DNA of 64,000 bases. Source: Halopolyspora algeriensis. Lineage in GTDB: Bacteria; Actinomycetota; Actinomycetes; Mycobacteriales; Pseudonocardiaceae. The stretch lies in NCBI RefSeq assembly GCF_003337235.1, contig NZ_QPJC01000001.1, positions 124,001 through 188,000 on the forward strand. Reading direction: 5' to 3'. How positions within the stretch are numbered: the stretch's first letter is position 1; each line of letters opens with the position of its first letter. A model generated the notes under the pieces. The model saw only the letters and a program-made list of their open reading frames with translations, ran no database searches and was not told where the DNA came from. Shown here in pieces: positions 39,699 to 47,855 of the stretch. A program made the translations under genes and the position numbers.

Positions 39699-40510
39699 AA
39701 GCCCCCCCGGATTCCGGGCTGTCGTGCGTCGTGCTCTGTCACAGTGCGGTCCCTTCCGAGCGAGCAAATCGTTGGAGAACGGCGCTTGGCACTCTGCCAC
39801 GGCGATGACCAGCCCGGAATGCCGGTCCGAAAGGTCCGGTTTGCCGGGAAGACGAATCCGCCGCCGGGTGTTCGTTATTTTCGGCGCAACACGGAGCTGT
39901 GACACTCTGCGTCACCGGTCGGCGCTCACCACGGGATCGCTGTACCGGTTATTTCCACACATGCTCCTTGTGGGCCTGCTCTCAGTATAGAGGCTCACAA
40001 CCGGTAACCGACCGAGGGTCCGTACACCGAAAAGAAACGGAGGCGGTTGATTACCGGGCGCCAAATGGCTCGACACGGAAAGTAATGTGGCCAGCGCAAG
40101 TCGCACCGGGCTCGTTTTACCCGGAATCAAAAACCGCCGAACGGACGGATCCTAGTCGATTCGGGCGCCCATGAGAACCGGTAAGCACAACGGCTTCGAA
40201 TAAGTGCGGCACCAACCGGTAATCGGGATGCCGCACGCCTGTTCCGAGTGGCACATCCGTCGGACGGCAGCCGGTACTTCCCCGACATCCGGCCACCCTC
40301 GACGGGCTTTCGGAGGCGAGGGCGCTTCGGGTCCCTGGATCACGAGCCCACTCGCCTCCTAGTAAGGTCCCTCACCACGAAGTTGTATCCCCACTCGCGG
40401 ATCACTTCGGCAACAGTTCGATATACACCGTTGCGATCCATTCGTTCCTCGAGTAGATCGAGCCGTCCACACAGTTCGCGGACTCTTGTCCTGGACTCCC
40501 GGAAGGATGC
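39699..40510. promoter_or_regulatory. Divergent cvnA / DUF485-actP control region with repeated AACCGGTAA
   Basis: About 810 bp without a supported gene; local GC drops well below that of the genes. AACCGGTAA occurs at 39999-40007, 40176-40184 and 40214-40222, and in reverse (TACCGGTTA) at 39943-39951. The 40214 copy sits in the loop of an 8-bp-stem hairpin (40204-40236). These look like binding sites for one regulator of either divergent unit. Confidence 0.45.
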
Positions 40511-40930
40511 ATGACCAACGCAACGCCGCCCCCCTTGCGGGCACGATCCGCGGAGCGGACCGGAAACGCACCGGCGTCCTTCGGCGGAATCGATAAGAGT
40601 GCAACCCGCCGGTCAACGGCGGCACCCGATTTCACCGTGATCCAGCGATCCGAGGAATTCACCCGGCTCCGACGCCGAGTGCGCTGGTTCGTGTTCCCGA
40701 TGACCATCTTGTTTCTCGCCTGGTACATCGGTTACGTCCTGCTCGCCGCCTACGCGCACGACTTCATGGCCGAACCCGTGGTCGGCAAGGTCAACGTCGG
40801 TCTCCTGCTGGGGGTCCTCCAGTTCGTGACGACTGTGGTCATCACCACGATCTATGTCCGGTTCGCGAACCGCCGGATCGACCCGTACGCGGACGAGATC
40901 CGTCAGAACGTGGAGGACACCGAGCAATGA
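40511..40930 (+). CDS. DUF485 membrane protein (ActP partner)
   Basis: 139 aa, ATG 40511 with GGAAGG upstream. A polar N-terminus, then two membrane spans (FVFPMTILFLAWYIGYVLLAAYA and LLLGVLQFVTTVVITTIYV) with YxxFMAxPV between them, as in the YjcH family. It is translated in a 4-nt overlap with the symporter. YjcH-type proteins are always found with ActP-like symporters; their role is unclear. Confidence 0.9.
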   Translation: MTNATPPPLRARSAERTGNAPASFGGIDKSATRRSTAAPDFTVIQRSEEFTRLRRRVRWFVFPMTILFLAWYIGYVLLAAYAHDFMAEPVVGKVNVGLLLGVLQFVTTVVITTIYVRFANRRIDPYADEIRQNVEDTEQ

Positions 40931-42534
40931 ACCTCGCGCAGATGGACCAGAGCACGCCGCTGCCCGACAGCAGCCCGATGGTCAACGTCGCCGTCTTCGC
41001 GGGCCTGATCGTGGTGACTCTGGCCGTTGTCTACTTCGTCAACAGCCGGAGCACCTCGAGCGACTACTTCGCCGCGGGCAGCGCTTTCAGCGGCCCGCAG
41101 AACGGTGTCGCGCTGGCCGGGGACTTCCTGTCCGCGGCATCGTTTCTCGGTATCGCGGGGGCGATCGCCGTACACGGCTACGACGGGTTCCTGTACTCCA
41201 TCGGCTTTCTGGTGGCCTGGCTGGTGAACCTGCTCCTGATCGCCGAGCGGCTGCGGAACACCGGCCGCTTCACGATGGGTGACGTACTGAGCTTCCGGAT
41301 GCGCCGACGCCCGGTCCGCGCGGCCTCCGCCGTGTCCACCCTCATGATCACGTGCTTTTACATGATCGCGCAGATGGCGGGAGCCGGTGGCCTGGTGGCA
41401 CTGCTGCTCGACGTCCGCAGTGAATGGGGTCAGGCGCTGGTGATCGCCGTGGTGGGCCTCGTCATGGTTCTGTACGTGCTCATCGGCGGGATGAAAGGCA
41501 CCACGTGGGTGCAGATCATCAAGGGCGCCCTGCTGCTCCTGTCCGTCACGATGATCACGCTGTTCCTGCTCGGCAAGTTCGGGTTCAGCTTCAGCGCACT
41601 GCTGGAGCAGGCCGCAGCCAACAACCCCCTCGGCTCGGACATCTTCGCCCCCGGGGCCAAGTACGGCGAGGATGCGGTGAGCAAACTCGACTTCGTATCC
41701 CTGTCGCTGGCGCTGGTTCTCGGCGTCGCCGGCCTGCCCCATGTGCTGATGCGCTTCTACACGGTGCCCAGCAGCCGGGAAGCCCGCCGCTCGGTGGTGT
41801 GGGCGATCTGGCTGATGAGCCTGTTCTACCTGTGCACCCTGGTCATCGGCTACGGTGCGGCGGCTCTGGTCGGCAGTGAGAAGATCGCCAACGCACCGAG
41901 CGGGGAGAATTCCGCCGCGCCGCTGCTGGCCTACGAAGTCGGCGGCACGTTCCTGCTCGGCGCGGTCTCCGCCGTGGCATTCGCGACGATCCTCGCCGTC
42001 GTGGCGGGCCTCACTCTGACCGCCTCTGCCTCGTTCGCCCACGATCTCTACGCGAACGTGTTCAAAAGCAACGACGCCGGTCCGGAAGCCGAGGTCCGGG
42101 TGGCCCGCCGGACGGCCATGGTGCTCGGTGCCGTCTCCGTTCTCGGCGGCATCCTCGTCAGCGGGCAGAACATCGCCTTCCTGGTGGGGCTGGCCTTCGC
42201 GTTCGCGGCGTCGGCAAACCTGTCCACTTTGGTCTACACGATGTTCTGGCGGCGATTCAACACCACGGGCACGCTCTGGGGCATGTACAGCGGCCTGGGC
42301 TCCTGCCTGCTGCTTGTCCTGTTCTCCCCGGTGGTTTCCGGCGAGCCGGACTCGATGATTCCCGGAGTGGACTTCGCGCTCTTCCCACTGAACAACCCGG
42401 GCATCGTCGCCATACCCCTGTCGTTCGTGTGCGGGTTCATCGGCACCTTCCTGGAGCGGAGTCCCGAGGACGACGACCGGCAGGCGGAAATGGAGGTCCG
42501 CTCGCTCACCGGTGTCGGAGCGCACTCGGGCTGA
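40927..42534 (+). CDS. actP: Cation/acetate (monocarboxylate) symporter, SSS family
   Basis: 535 aa, ATG overlapping DUF485. Thirteen or so membrane spans typical of the sodium:solute symporter family. Hallmarks are SRSTSSDYFAAGSAFSGPQNG near the N-terminus, GDFLSAASFLGIAGA, RLRNTGRFTMGDVLSFRM, GGMKGTTWVQIIKG and LGVAGLPHVLMRFYTV. It probably imports acetate, propionate or pyruvate with Na+ or H+. It ends before a strong terminator. Confidence 0.92.
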   Translation: MNLAQMDQSTPLPDSSPMVNVAVFAGLIVVTLAVVYFVNSRSTSSDYFAAGSAFSGPQNGVALAGDFLSAASFLGIAGAIAVHGYDGFLYSIGFLVAWLVNLLLIAERLRNTGRFTMGDVLSFRMRRRPVRAASAVSTLMITCFYMIAQMAGAGGLVALLLDVRSEWGQALVIAVVGLVMVLYVLIGGMKGTTWVQIIKGALLLLSVTMITLFLLGKFGFSFSALLEQAAANNPLGSDIFAPGAKYGEDAVSKLDFVSLSLALVLGVAGLPHVLMRFYTVPSSREARRSVVWAIWLMSLFYLCTLVIGYGAAALVGSEKIANAPSGENSAAPLLAYEVGGTFLLGAVSAVAFATILAVVAGLTLTASASFAHDLYANVFKSNDAGPEAEVRVARRTAMVLGAVSVLGGILVSGQNIAFLVGLAFAFAASANLSTLVYTMFWRRFNTTGTLWGMYSGLGSCLLLVLFSPVVSGEPDSMIPGVDFALFPLNNPGIVAIPLSFVCGFIGTFLERSPEDDDRQAEMEVRSLTGVGAHSG

Positions 42535-42546
42535 ACTTCTCCGCGT

Positions 42547-42587
42547 CGGGCGCCCGTCCCCATCGACGAGTCGGGGGCGGGCGCCCG
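42547..42587. terminator. Bidirectional terminator hairpin between actP and yeeE
   Basis: CGGGCGCCCGTCCCC (42547-42561) pairs with 42573-42587, a 15-bp stem with one mismatch, between convergent genes. T-runs are weak on both sides. Confidence 0.6.
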
Positions 42588-42657
42588 ATGGTGTCTGCGA
42601 GGTGCTCCTGCCGAGCCCGGCCCGGTGGAGTGCGCTCACCGGGCACCGGGCTGCTGT

Positions 42658-43917
42658 TCAGCAGGAGGAGTCGGTGGACTTCGGCACGGCAAGGCCGAAC
42701 AGCGGCCGGGCCTTGAGTCCGGCATATGTTCCGGCGATCGCCACGAGCGCCCACAACCAGCCGTGCAGACTGAACGAGGCGATACCGCCGAAGTACGCGC
42801 CGATGTTGCAGCCGTAGGCGATGCGTGCGCCGTACCCCATCAGGATCCCGCCGACGATCGCGCCGAGCACGACCCTGGGCGGCACCTTGCGGTGCAGGAC
42901 GAAGGAACCACCTGCGGCCGCCGCCACGAGGGCGCCGAGGATGATGCCGAGGTCCATCACCGAGGTCGCGTGGGCGAGCACGGGACCGGCCAGTGTCTCG
43001 GCTTTTTCCGGAGCGGACCAGTACGGCCAGCTCGCCACGTCCACGCCGGCTCCCTGGGCGATCTTCGATCCCCACAGCGCGAACGCCGAGGTGATTCCCC
43101 ACGGGCTGCCCTTGAAGACCAGGGTGAGCGCGTTGAGTCCGGCGAGCGCGAGAGCCCCGACCCACAGTGGCCAGGAGCCGCGCACGATTCTGGCAAGGCC
43201 CTTCGCAGCCGGTGGACGGCCGACTTCGGGCGGCTGCCTACGCCGGGTGATGACGAAGGTCGAGGCCGCGACGAGCCCCAACACCGCCAGCGAAACGGCC
43301 AGTGCGCCCCCGTAGCCCCATGGCATCTGCGCGAGCGAGATCGCCGGTCCGCTCGGCATCGTGGAAGTCCAGAAGGTGAAGTTCCACGCCCCCAGCACGG
43401 AACCCACGATGAAGCCGACGAGGGTGAACACGATCGCGGTCTGACCACCGCCGACGTTGTACAGCGTGCCGGAGGCGCACGAACCGCCGATCTGCATGCC
43501 GAGGCCGAACAGGAACGCGCCGACCACCACACTCACGCCCAGCGGAGAGACATAGCCCTCCGGATCGACCCCCACGCCGACGCCGGCTGCCAGCAGCGGA
43601 GCGAAAAGGATGCAGGCGACCGCGAGCATGAGCGTGTGCGCGCGCAGAGCGCGCCCCTGCCCCACGGCCACGAGCTGGCGCCACGCCGAGGTGAATCCGA
43701 ACCGGGCGTGGAAGAGCACAGCACCGAACGCCAGACCGATCACATACAGTACGGCCATCCGCCAGCCGCTGACGGCAACGGTCGCCCCACCCAGCGCGAC
43801 GGCGAGGACGGCACCCACGATCAACGGCACGCGGCGCGCCGGACGGGGCTGTTCGGTGACGCCGGATGCCCCGGCAGGCCCGGTGATCGGGGCCCGGGAA
43901 CGCTCGGGAGCGGACAC
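42658..43917 (-). CDS. yeeE: YeeE/YedE-family thiosulfate (sulfur compound) importer
   Basis: 419 aa from GTG 43917, with GGAGG 7 nt upstream; the open frame continues to 44157 but lacks a start context. About eleven hydrophobic spans. Two pseudo-repeats each carry the family's Cys-bearing signature: GGSCASGTLYNVGGGQ (first half) and YGCNIGAYFGGIASFSLHGW (second half). In characterised YeeE these Cys residues pass thiosulfate through the membrane. The last residue is also Cys (TDSSC). Overlapping Cys-containing leader ORFs precede it, hinting at sulfur-responsive control. Confidence 0.9.
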   Translation of the reverse strand: MSAPERSRAPITGPAGASGVTEQPRPARRVPLIVGAVLAVALGGATVAVSGWRMAVLYVIGLAFGAVLFHARFGFTSAWRQLVAVGQGRALRAHTLMLAVACILFAPLLAAGVGVGVDPEGYVSPLGVSVVVGAFLFGLGMQIGGSCASGTLYNVGGGQTAIVFTLVGFIVGSVLGAWNFTFWTSTMPSGPAISLAQMPWGYGGALAVSLAVLGLVAASTFVITRRRQPPEVGRPPAAKGLARIVRGSWPLWVGALALAGLNALTLVFKGSPWGITSAFALWGSKIAQGAGVDVASWPYWSAPEKAETLAGPVLAHATSVMDLGIILGALVAAAAGGSFVLHRKVPPRVVLGAIVGGILMGYGARIAYGCNIGAYFGGIASFSLHGWLWALVAIAGTYAGLKARPLFGLAVPKSTDSSC

Positions 43918-43967
43918 GACAAAACCTCCAGTCAACGAATCGAGAGCATTCTTGGCGGGCGGATCGC

Positions 43968-44054
43968 TCAGAAGCCGTCGTCGACAAGGTGGAGTGCGTG
44001 CGCGAGCAGGCATGTGCAGTACGCCGGCCGGCGGCGGGGGACGTGTCGCATCAT
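43968..44054 (-). CDS. Possible cysteine-containing leader peptide (28 aa) upstream of yeeE
   Basis: ATG 44054 (or 44051) to TGA 43968. The peptide begins MMRHVPRRRPAYCTC and ends LHLVDDGF. It contains a Cys-Thr-Cys and a histidine/leucine-rich tail loosely like known actinobacterial sulfur leader peptides. It ends 50 nt before the yeeE start. It overlaps the stop of a second small ORF. Too short for confident coding assessment. Confidence 0.35.
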   Translation of the reverse strand: MMRHVPRRRPAYCTCLLAHALHLVDDGF

Positions 44055-44110
44055 CGTCGGCGGCAACACGCAGGCGACCGGATTTTCTTCCACGCTCCCG
44101 GCGGTGGCAT
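44051..44110 (-). CDS. Possible Cys-Cys leader peptide (19 aa)
   Basis: ATG 44110 to TGA 44051, encoding MPPPGAWKKIRSPACCRRR, with adjacent Cys codons four codons before the stop. Its stop overlaps the next leader ORF's start (TGATG). Poly-Cys short ORFs act as cysteine-responsive attenuators in mycobacteria; here the link is inference from position before a sulfur importer. Confidence 0.3.
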   Translation of the reverse strand: MPPPGAWKKIRSPACCRRR

Positions 44111-44193
44111 TGCGAAGACCACACGCACACGGTCCCCGGGCTGCCGTTGCAGGTCATACGAGTAGGCGCCCGGGCGTCGTGGTGTCCGTGCGG

Positions 44194-45605
44194 CTAGGGG
44201 GTTGTCGTGGCTCGGCTGCGCAGCCGTCGGATGCCGCGCTCGATGATCAAATAGGCCACAAAGGACACGCCGAGCATGGGCAGCAGCACCATGAGCACAC
44301 CGAAACCGGCCAGCAACGGTAGGGGCACGGTGCGCAGGAGCGGTCCCATCCTGGGGGCGCGCCGAGCCCTTCGGGCGGGCGGCGCAGCCACCAGGTGCGA
44401 TACCCGGCGGCGACCACGGCGATCACTCCGAGGGCCAGCACGGTCAGGCCGATCTGGTTGGCCAGTCCGAACAGCTGGGCCTGGTGGTAGGCGACGCCCA
44501 GTGTGGTGGCCTTGGCCAGCAGCGGGTGGTCGTCCCAGTCGACGCGGTCGGTGACCTGCCCACGGGCGGCATCGACGGCCACAGTGGTTGCCTCGATCGG
44601 CCAGCGGTTGTCGTCGAGGCCGGCCGTCCAGGCCTGTCCCGGCTTGTCCGGGGGTTCGAGTTCGAGGACCCCGTGCAGGCCGGCGTCTCGGGCCGTGGCC
44701 GCGACCCGGTCGATACCGGCCAGAGCCTCGGGGGTGGCTGTCTGCTCACCAGGCTGCTCGGGCTGGTGTCCTCCGGTCGCTGGTGCGGCTGCGAGCTGGG
44801 TGGACACCGACGGAGCTTCGGACCGGAACTGGGAGCGGGCGACGTCGATCCACGTACCGGCGTAGTTGGTCCAGGTCAGCCCGGTACCGACCATGAGCAG
44901 CAACCCGACGAAGAACCCCACCCCCAGCAGTCCGTGCAGCGAGCGCCAGCGGGCCCGGCCAGGACGGGAGAGCCGGAAGGCACGCCGCAGGCCGCGTCGG
45001 CTGCGTGGCCACCACAGACACAGTCCGGTCAGCAGCGACACGAGCACCCAGCTGGCCGCCAGCTCGGTGATCGGCTCGGCCACCGGCCCCAGACGCCAGC
45101 TGGAATGCAGGTTCCGCAGCCACTCGTCGGGACGCCGGGTCTCCACGATCTGCCCGGTCACCTGCGCCGAGGCGGGATCGACGTAGACGGTCGTGGCCCC
45201 GGCCACCGGGCCGAAGCCGCCGGAGTCGGCCCCGGGCGGTGTCAACGTGACCCCGGTGGTTTCCTCCCCACCCGGAGTGTTCGGTGCGGGCGGAGTGACA
45301 GTGGACACCTGCCAGTCCGGGTGCGTGGCCCGGGCAGCTGCGACCTGCTCGCTCAGCGGGCGCGCCGGCCCCTCGGCAACCGCCGTGAGCGCCTGCCGAT
45401 ATTGCGCCTGTTCGATCTGCGGATTCCAGGCATACAGGATTCCGGTGACTGCCAGGGACAGCACCACCGGCGCGGCCAGCAGGCCACCGAAGAAATGCAG
45501 CCGCCACAACAACGGCCGCAGCGCAGCTCGCCGTCTCGGTTGCTGCGGCGGCGGTTTTTCGTCCGGATCCGCCTCGGCTGCGGAATCGCGGTGTGGGGCT
45601 GTCAC
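44194..45605 (-). CDS. PepSY-associated transmembrane protein, frameshifted near the C-terminus
   Basis: GTG 45605 has GGGAGG upstream. The protein has an N-terminal span (FFGGLLAAPVVLSLAVTGILYAW), PepSY-type periplasmic segments, WRSLHGLLGVGFFVGLLLM and a late GYRTWWLRRPP span. The original frame then degenerates to a Cys/Trp-rich tail ending at 44247. The -1/+1 alternative frame encodes the expected last span (PLLAGFGVLMVLLPMLGVSFVAYLI) and ends at 44194. Adding one C/G to the G5 run at 44353-44357 joins them into about 470 aa. Either a real frameshift or a sequencing error. Relatives are iron-regulated reductase-like membrane proteins. Confidence 0.8.
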
Positions 45606-45803
45606 GGGCCTACCTCCCGGGCTGTTGCGACCGTGCTACTGCCCGGCAAGTCGTACAACGTCCTCACCGAGTTCCCCGCCGGAGCGGCTCGGTGCCTCGA
45701 TCGATGAATTTCGATGTCTCGTCCGGTCCACACGATCAGCGGGTACCGCTTGGACGCCCGAGACGATCGGAAAGCACGGACAAGGTCCGGAAGGGGAGTC
45801 GAC

Positions 45804-46205
45804 ATGAAGGTCGCTGTGTGGGTCGTTTCGGCCCTGCTGGCACTTGCGTTTTTCCTCGTCGGCGGAATGAAGTTGATCACCCCAACCGCCGGGATGGAGC
45901 AGCTGTCCCAAGGAGTTCCGGTGATCCTGCTGCGGATCGCGGGGGCGGCCGAGGTGCTCGGCGCGCTCGGGTTGATCCTGCCCGCGGCCACCCGGATCGG
46001 CCCGGTCCTGACACCGCTGGCCGCCAGCGGGCTCGTCGTGGTGATGCTCGGGGCCGCCATCACGAACATCATCATCGGGGCGTACTCGGTGGCCATCCAG
46101 CCCGCCGTACTGGGGTTGCTCGCCGGGTTCGTCGCCTGGGCCCGCTTCACCGACCAAGCCGTCCAACCTCGCACTGCCCCTGTCGCCAAGCCTCTGCAGA
46201 CATGA
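45804..46205 (+). CDS. DoxX-family membrane protein
   Basis: 133 aa from ATG 45804 (MKVAVWVVSALLALAF), with AAGGGGAG upstream; an upstream in-frame ATG (45714) lacks one. Four hydrophobic spans with the DoxX marks FLVGGMKLITP, LRIAGAAEVLGALGLILP and LTPLAASGLVVVMLGA. The family is associated with thiosulfate/quinone or redox stress functions, but this short form has no assigned activity. It lies just upstream of marR. Confidence 0.85.
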   Translation: MKVAVWVVSALLALAFFLVGGMKLITPTAGMEQLSQGVPVILLRIAGAAEVLGALGLILPAATRIGPVLTPLAASGLVVVMLGAAITNIIIGAYSVAIQPAVLGLLAGFVAWARFTDQAVQPRTAPVAKPLQT

Positions 46206-46240
46206 CCGGGCCTCGCCCTGCCGGTATGCTGCATTGCTAA

Positions 46241-46256
46241 GTTAGCATGCTAACAT
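46241..46256 (+). promoter_or_regulatory. marR operator and leaderless promoter
   Basis: GTTAGCATGCTAAC (46241-46254) is a perfect palindrome. It is preceded by GCTAAGTTAGC (46236-46246), so GCTAA half-sites alternate three times. A TAACAT -10 (46251-46256) places transcription at the GTG of marR 7 nt later. Binding would block the promoter, which suits autorepression. Confidence 0.65.
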
Positions 46257-46262
46257 AGAGAG

Positions 46263-46706
46263 GTGGATCACACCCTCAGCTTCGATCTCCACGCACTGAC
46301 CGCGCGGCTGGACCGCTCTGCCGATCGGCTCCTGCAGGCCGAGTACAACCTGTCCTATCGGCGGTTCCGGACGTTGTTGCTCGTTGGCGAGTTGGGCGCA
46401 ACCACGCAGCGGGCCCTCGCCGAGCGGATGGGCGTGACCGAGCCGTCGGTGAGCCGGATGGCCGGCACCCTGGCCGAAACCGGACTGCTCGATTCCCGAC
46501 TCGATCCCGCCGGCGGCAATCGGCGCCGCCTCAATCTCACACCGGCCGGCAAGCAGCTGGTCGAACAGTGCCGGGAATTGCTCGAGCGTCGCTTCGCCGA
46601 CCTCGTGGAACGCAGCGGCGTCCCCTACGCCGACTACGCCCGTTACACCAAGCTGCTGATGGCAGCGCTGGACGCCGCGCCGTCCACCGACCGGACGCCA
46701 CTCTAG
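46263..46706 (+). CDS. MarR-family transcriptional regulator
   Basis: 147 aa, GTG 46263, leaderless. Winged-helix MarR domain: LQAEYNLSYRRFRTLLLV, TTQRALAERMGVTEPSVSRMAGTLAETGLL (recognition helix about 62-78) and the wing LDPAGGNRRRLNLTPAGK. It likely represses itself and the downstream SCO6745-type gene through the palindrome at 46241. The ligand is unknown. Confidence 0.9.
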   Translation: MDHTLSFDLHALTARLDRSADRLLQAEYNLSYRRFRTLLLVGELGATTQRALAERMGVTEPSVSRMAGTLAETGLLDSRLDPAGGNRRRLNLTPAGKQLVEQCRELLERRFADLVERSGVPYADYARYTKLLMAALDAAPSTDRTPL

Positions 46707-46731
46707 TGTCGTCCCGGAAGAAGAGGTCCTC

Positions 46732-47490
46732 ATGAACCACGCGACCGATACCGCTCACCGCACCCGCAGCCCGATCGTCACCCTCGGCGGGGCGTTCATG
46801 ACTTCCGAGGAGATGGCAGTCCAGGAGGCCGATCTCGGTCTGCCGGAGCGCTCGCTGTACTTCCGGGGTCGCTCCGCAGCTCTCGGCGACCCGCCCGCAC
46901 ACGTCGTGACGGCGTTGTTCGGGATCTTTCCCGACTGGCTGATCGAGCTGATGATCGGCAAGACGACCCCCGCAGTGTCCGCGGCAGATGCCATCGACGC
47001 TTACACGCGCGCGTGCGCCGCCTGGGGTCGTCGGGTCTTCGCCGACGTCCCCTCGACGGCCCACGCTGCCACACTGCTCTGCCGCATCGTGGATGCGGCG
47101 GACGTCTCGACACTGCCGCTGGTTTCCGGGTGGCGGATTCGGACACGACCCGCCGACGCCCCCGCCCGCCTCGCACACGCCTTGATGCTCGTGCGCGAAC
47201 TGCGTGGTGGCCTGCACTTTGCGGCGCTACGCGCTTGCGGACTCGGTATTTCCGAAGCCGTGGTTGCCGACCCGGATGGAGGGCGCGGACGATTGCTGCG
47301 CACCGGGTGGAGAGCCGACGACGCCGACGCGCTGATCATCCGCGCGCAGGCGCGCCGTGACCTGGTCGAACGCAGGCAGCGGGCCGAGCAGCTCACCAAC
47401 GAGTCGTTCGGGCAAGCGCTCGAGGTACTCACCGACGCCGACCGCGATCAGCTCGTGGAACTGCTGGCCTCGCTTCCCGGCAGCGACTGA
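46732..47490 (+). CDS. SCO6745-family protein
   Basis: 252 aa, ATG 46732 with GAGG upstream, 25 bp after marR. It matches the actinobacterial SCO6745 family by its pattern: LPERSLYFRGRSAALGDPP, VVTALFGIFPDWL, the central LRGGLHFAALRACGLGISEAV, and GRGRLLRTGWRADD. The fold is helical and no enzymatic function is established. Its presence directly behind marR suggests it is the regulated target. Confidence 0.75.
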   Translation: MNHATDTAHRTRSPIVTLGGAFMTSEEMAVQEADLGLPERSLYFRGRSAALGDPPAHVVTALFGIFPDWLIELMIGKTTPAVSAADAIDAYTRACAAWGRRVFADVPSTAHAATLLCRIVDAADVSTLPLVSGWRIRTRPADAPARLAHALMLVRELRGGLHFAALRACGLGISEAVVADPDGGRGRLLRTGWRADDADALIIRAQARRDLVERRQRAEQLTNESFGQALEVLTDADRDQLVELLASLPGSD

Positions 47491-47646
47491 TCCCGCTCCG
47501 AGCGCGCACTGTCGTGGCCCGTCCGGACACAGCCGGACCGCACGAAAACGCCCCCCTGGTTCCCACCCATTCGAGCACTGCCGAACGGTGTCACAAGCCA
47601 CTCTTGACGAGAGAGGGGGGAGCTTCTAGTGTCCCACCACACATAA

Positions 47647-47669
47647 GTATACGAAAACGTATACATAAT
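47647..47669 (+). promoter_or_regulatory. AT-rich operator/promoter upstream of NCS1 permease
   Basis: GTATACG-AAAA-CGTATAC (47647-47664) is a perfect inverted repeat whose GTATAC arms are themselves palindromic. CATAAT (47664-47669) is a -10 candidate with the palindrome in its spacer; the -35 is weak. It lies about 190 bp before the permease in strikingly AT-rich sequence. The regulator (GntR-type?) is not identified. Confidence 0.5.
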
Positions 47670-47855
47670 ACGTCGAGATCCGGGAGCAAGCGCGGTTCCC
47701 GACACATCGGCGAACTCGATGTCTCAGGAACCGCCCGCACAGCACCGCCCCGTCCGGACAGCACTTCCACCCCCAGCGCCGGAGTTCCCTGACCGTCCCC
47801 ACGTCAGCAGACAAGGAAACCGAATGTTGCTCAGTGGATCACCGGAGGCAGTCCG

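Noticed and set aside
42625-44322. 565-codon plus-strand frame opposite yeeE
   Set aside because: Shadow of the importer; no motif or start signal.
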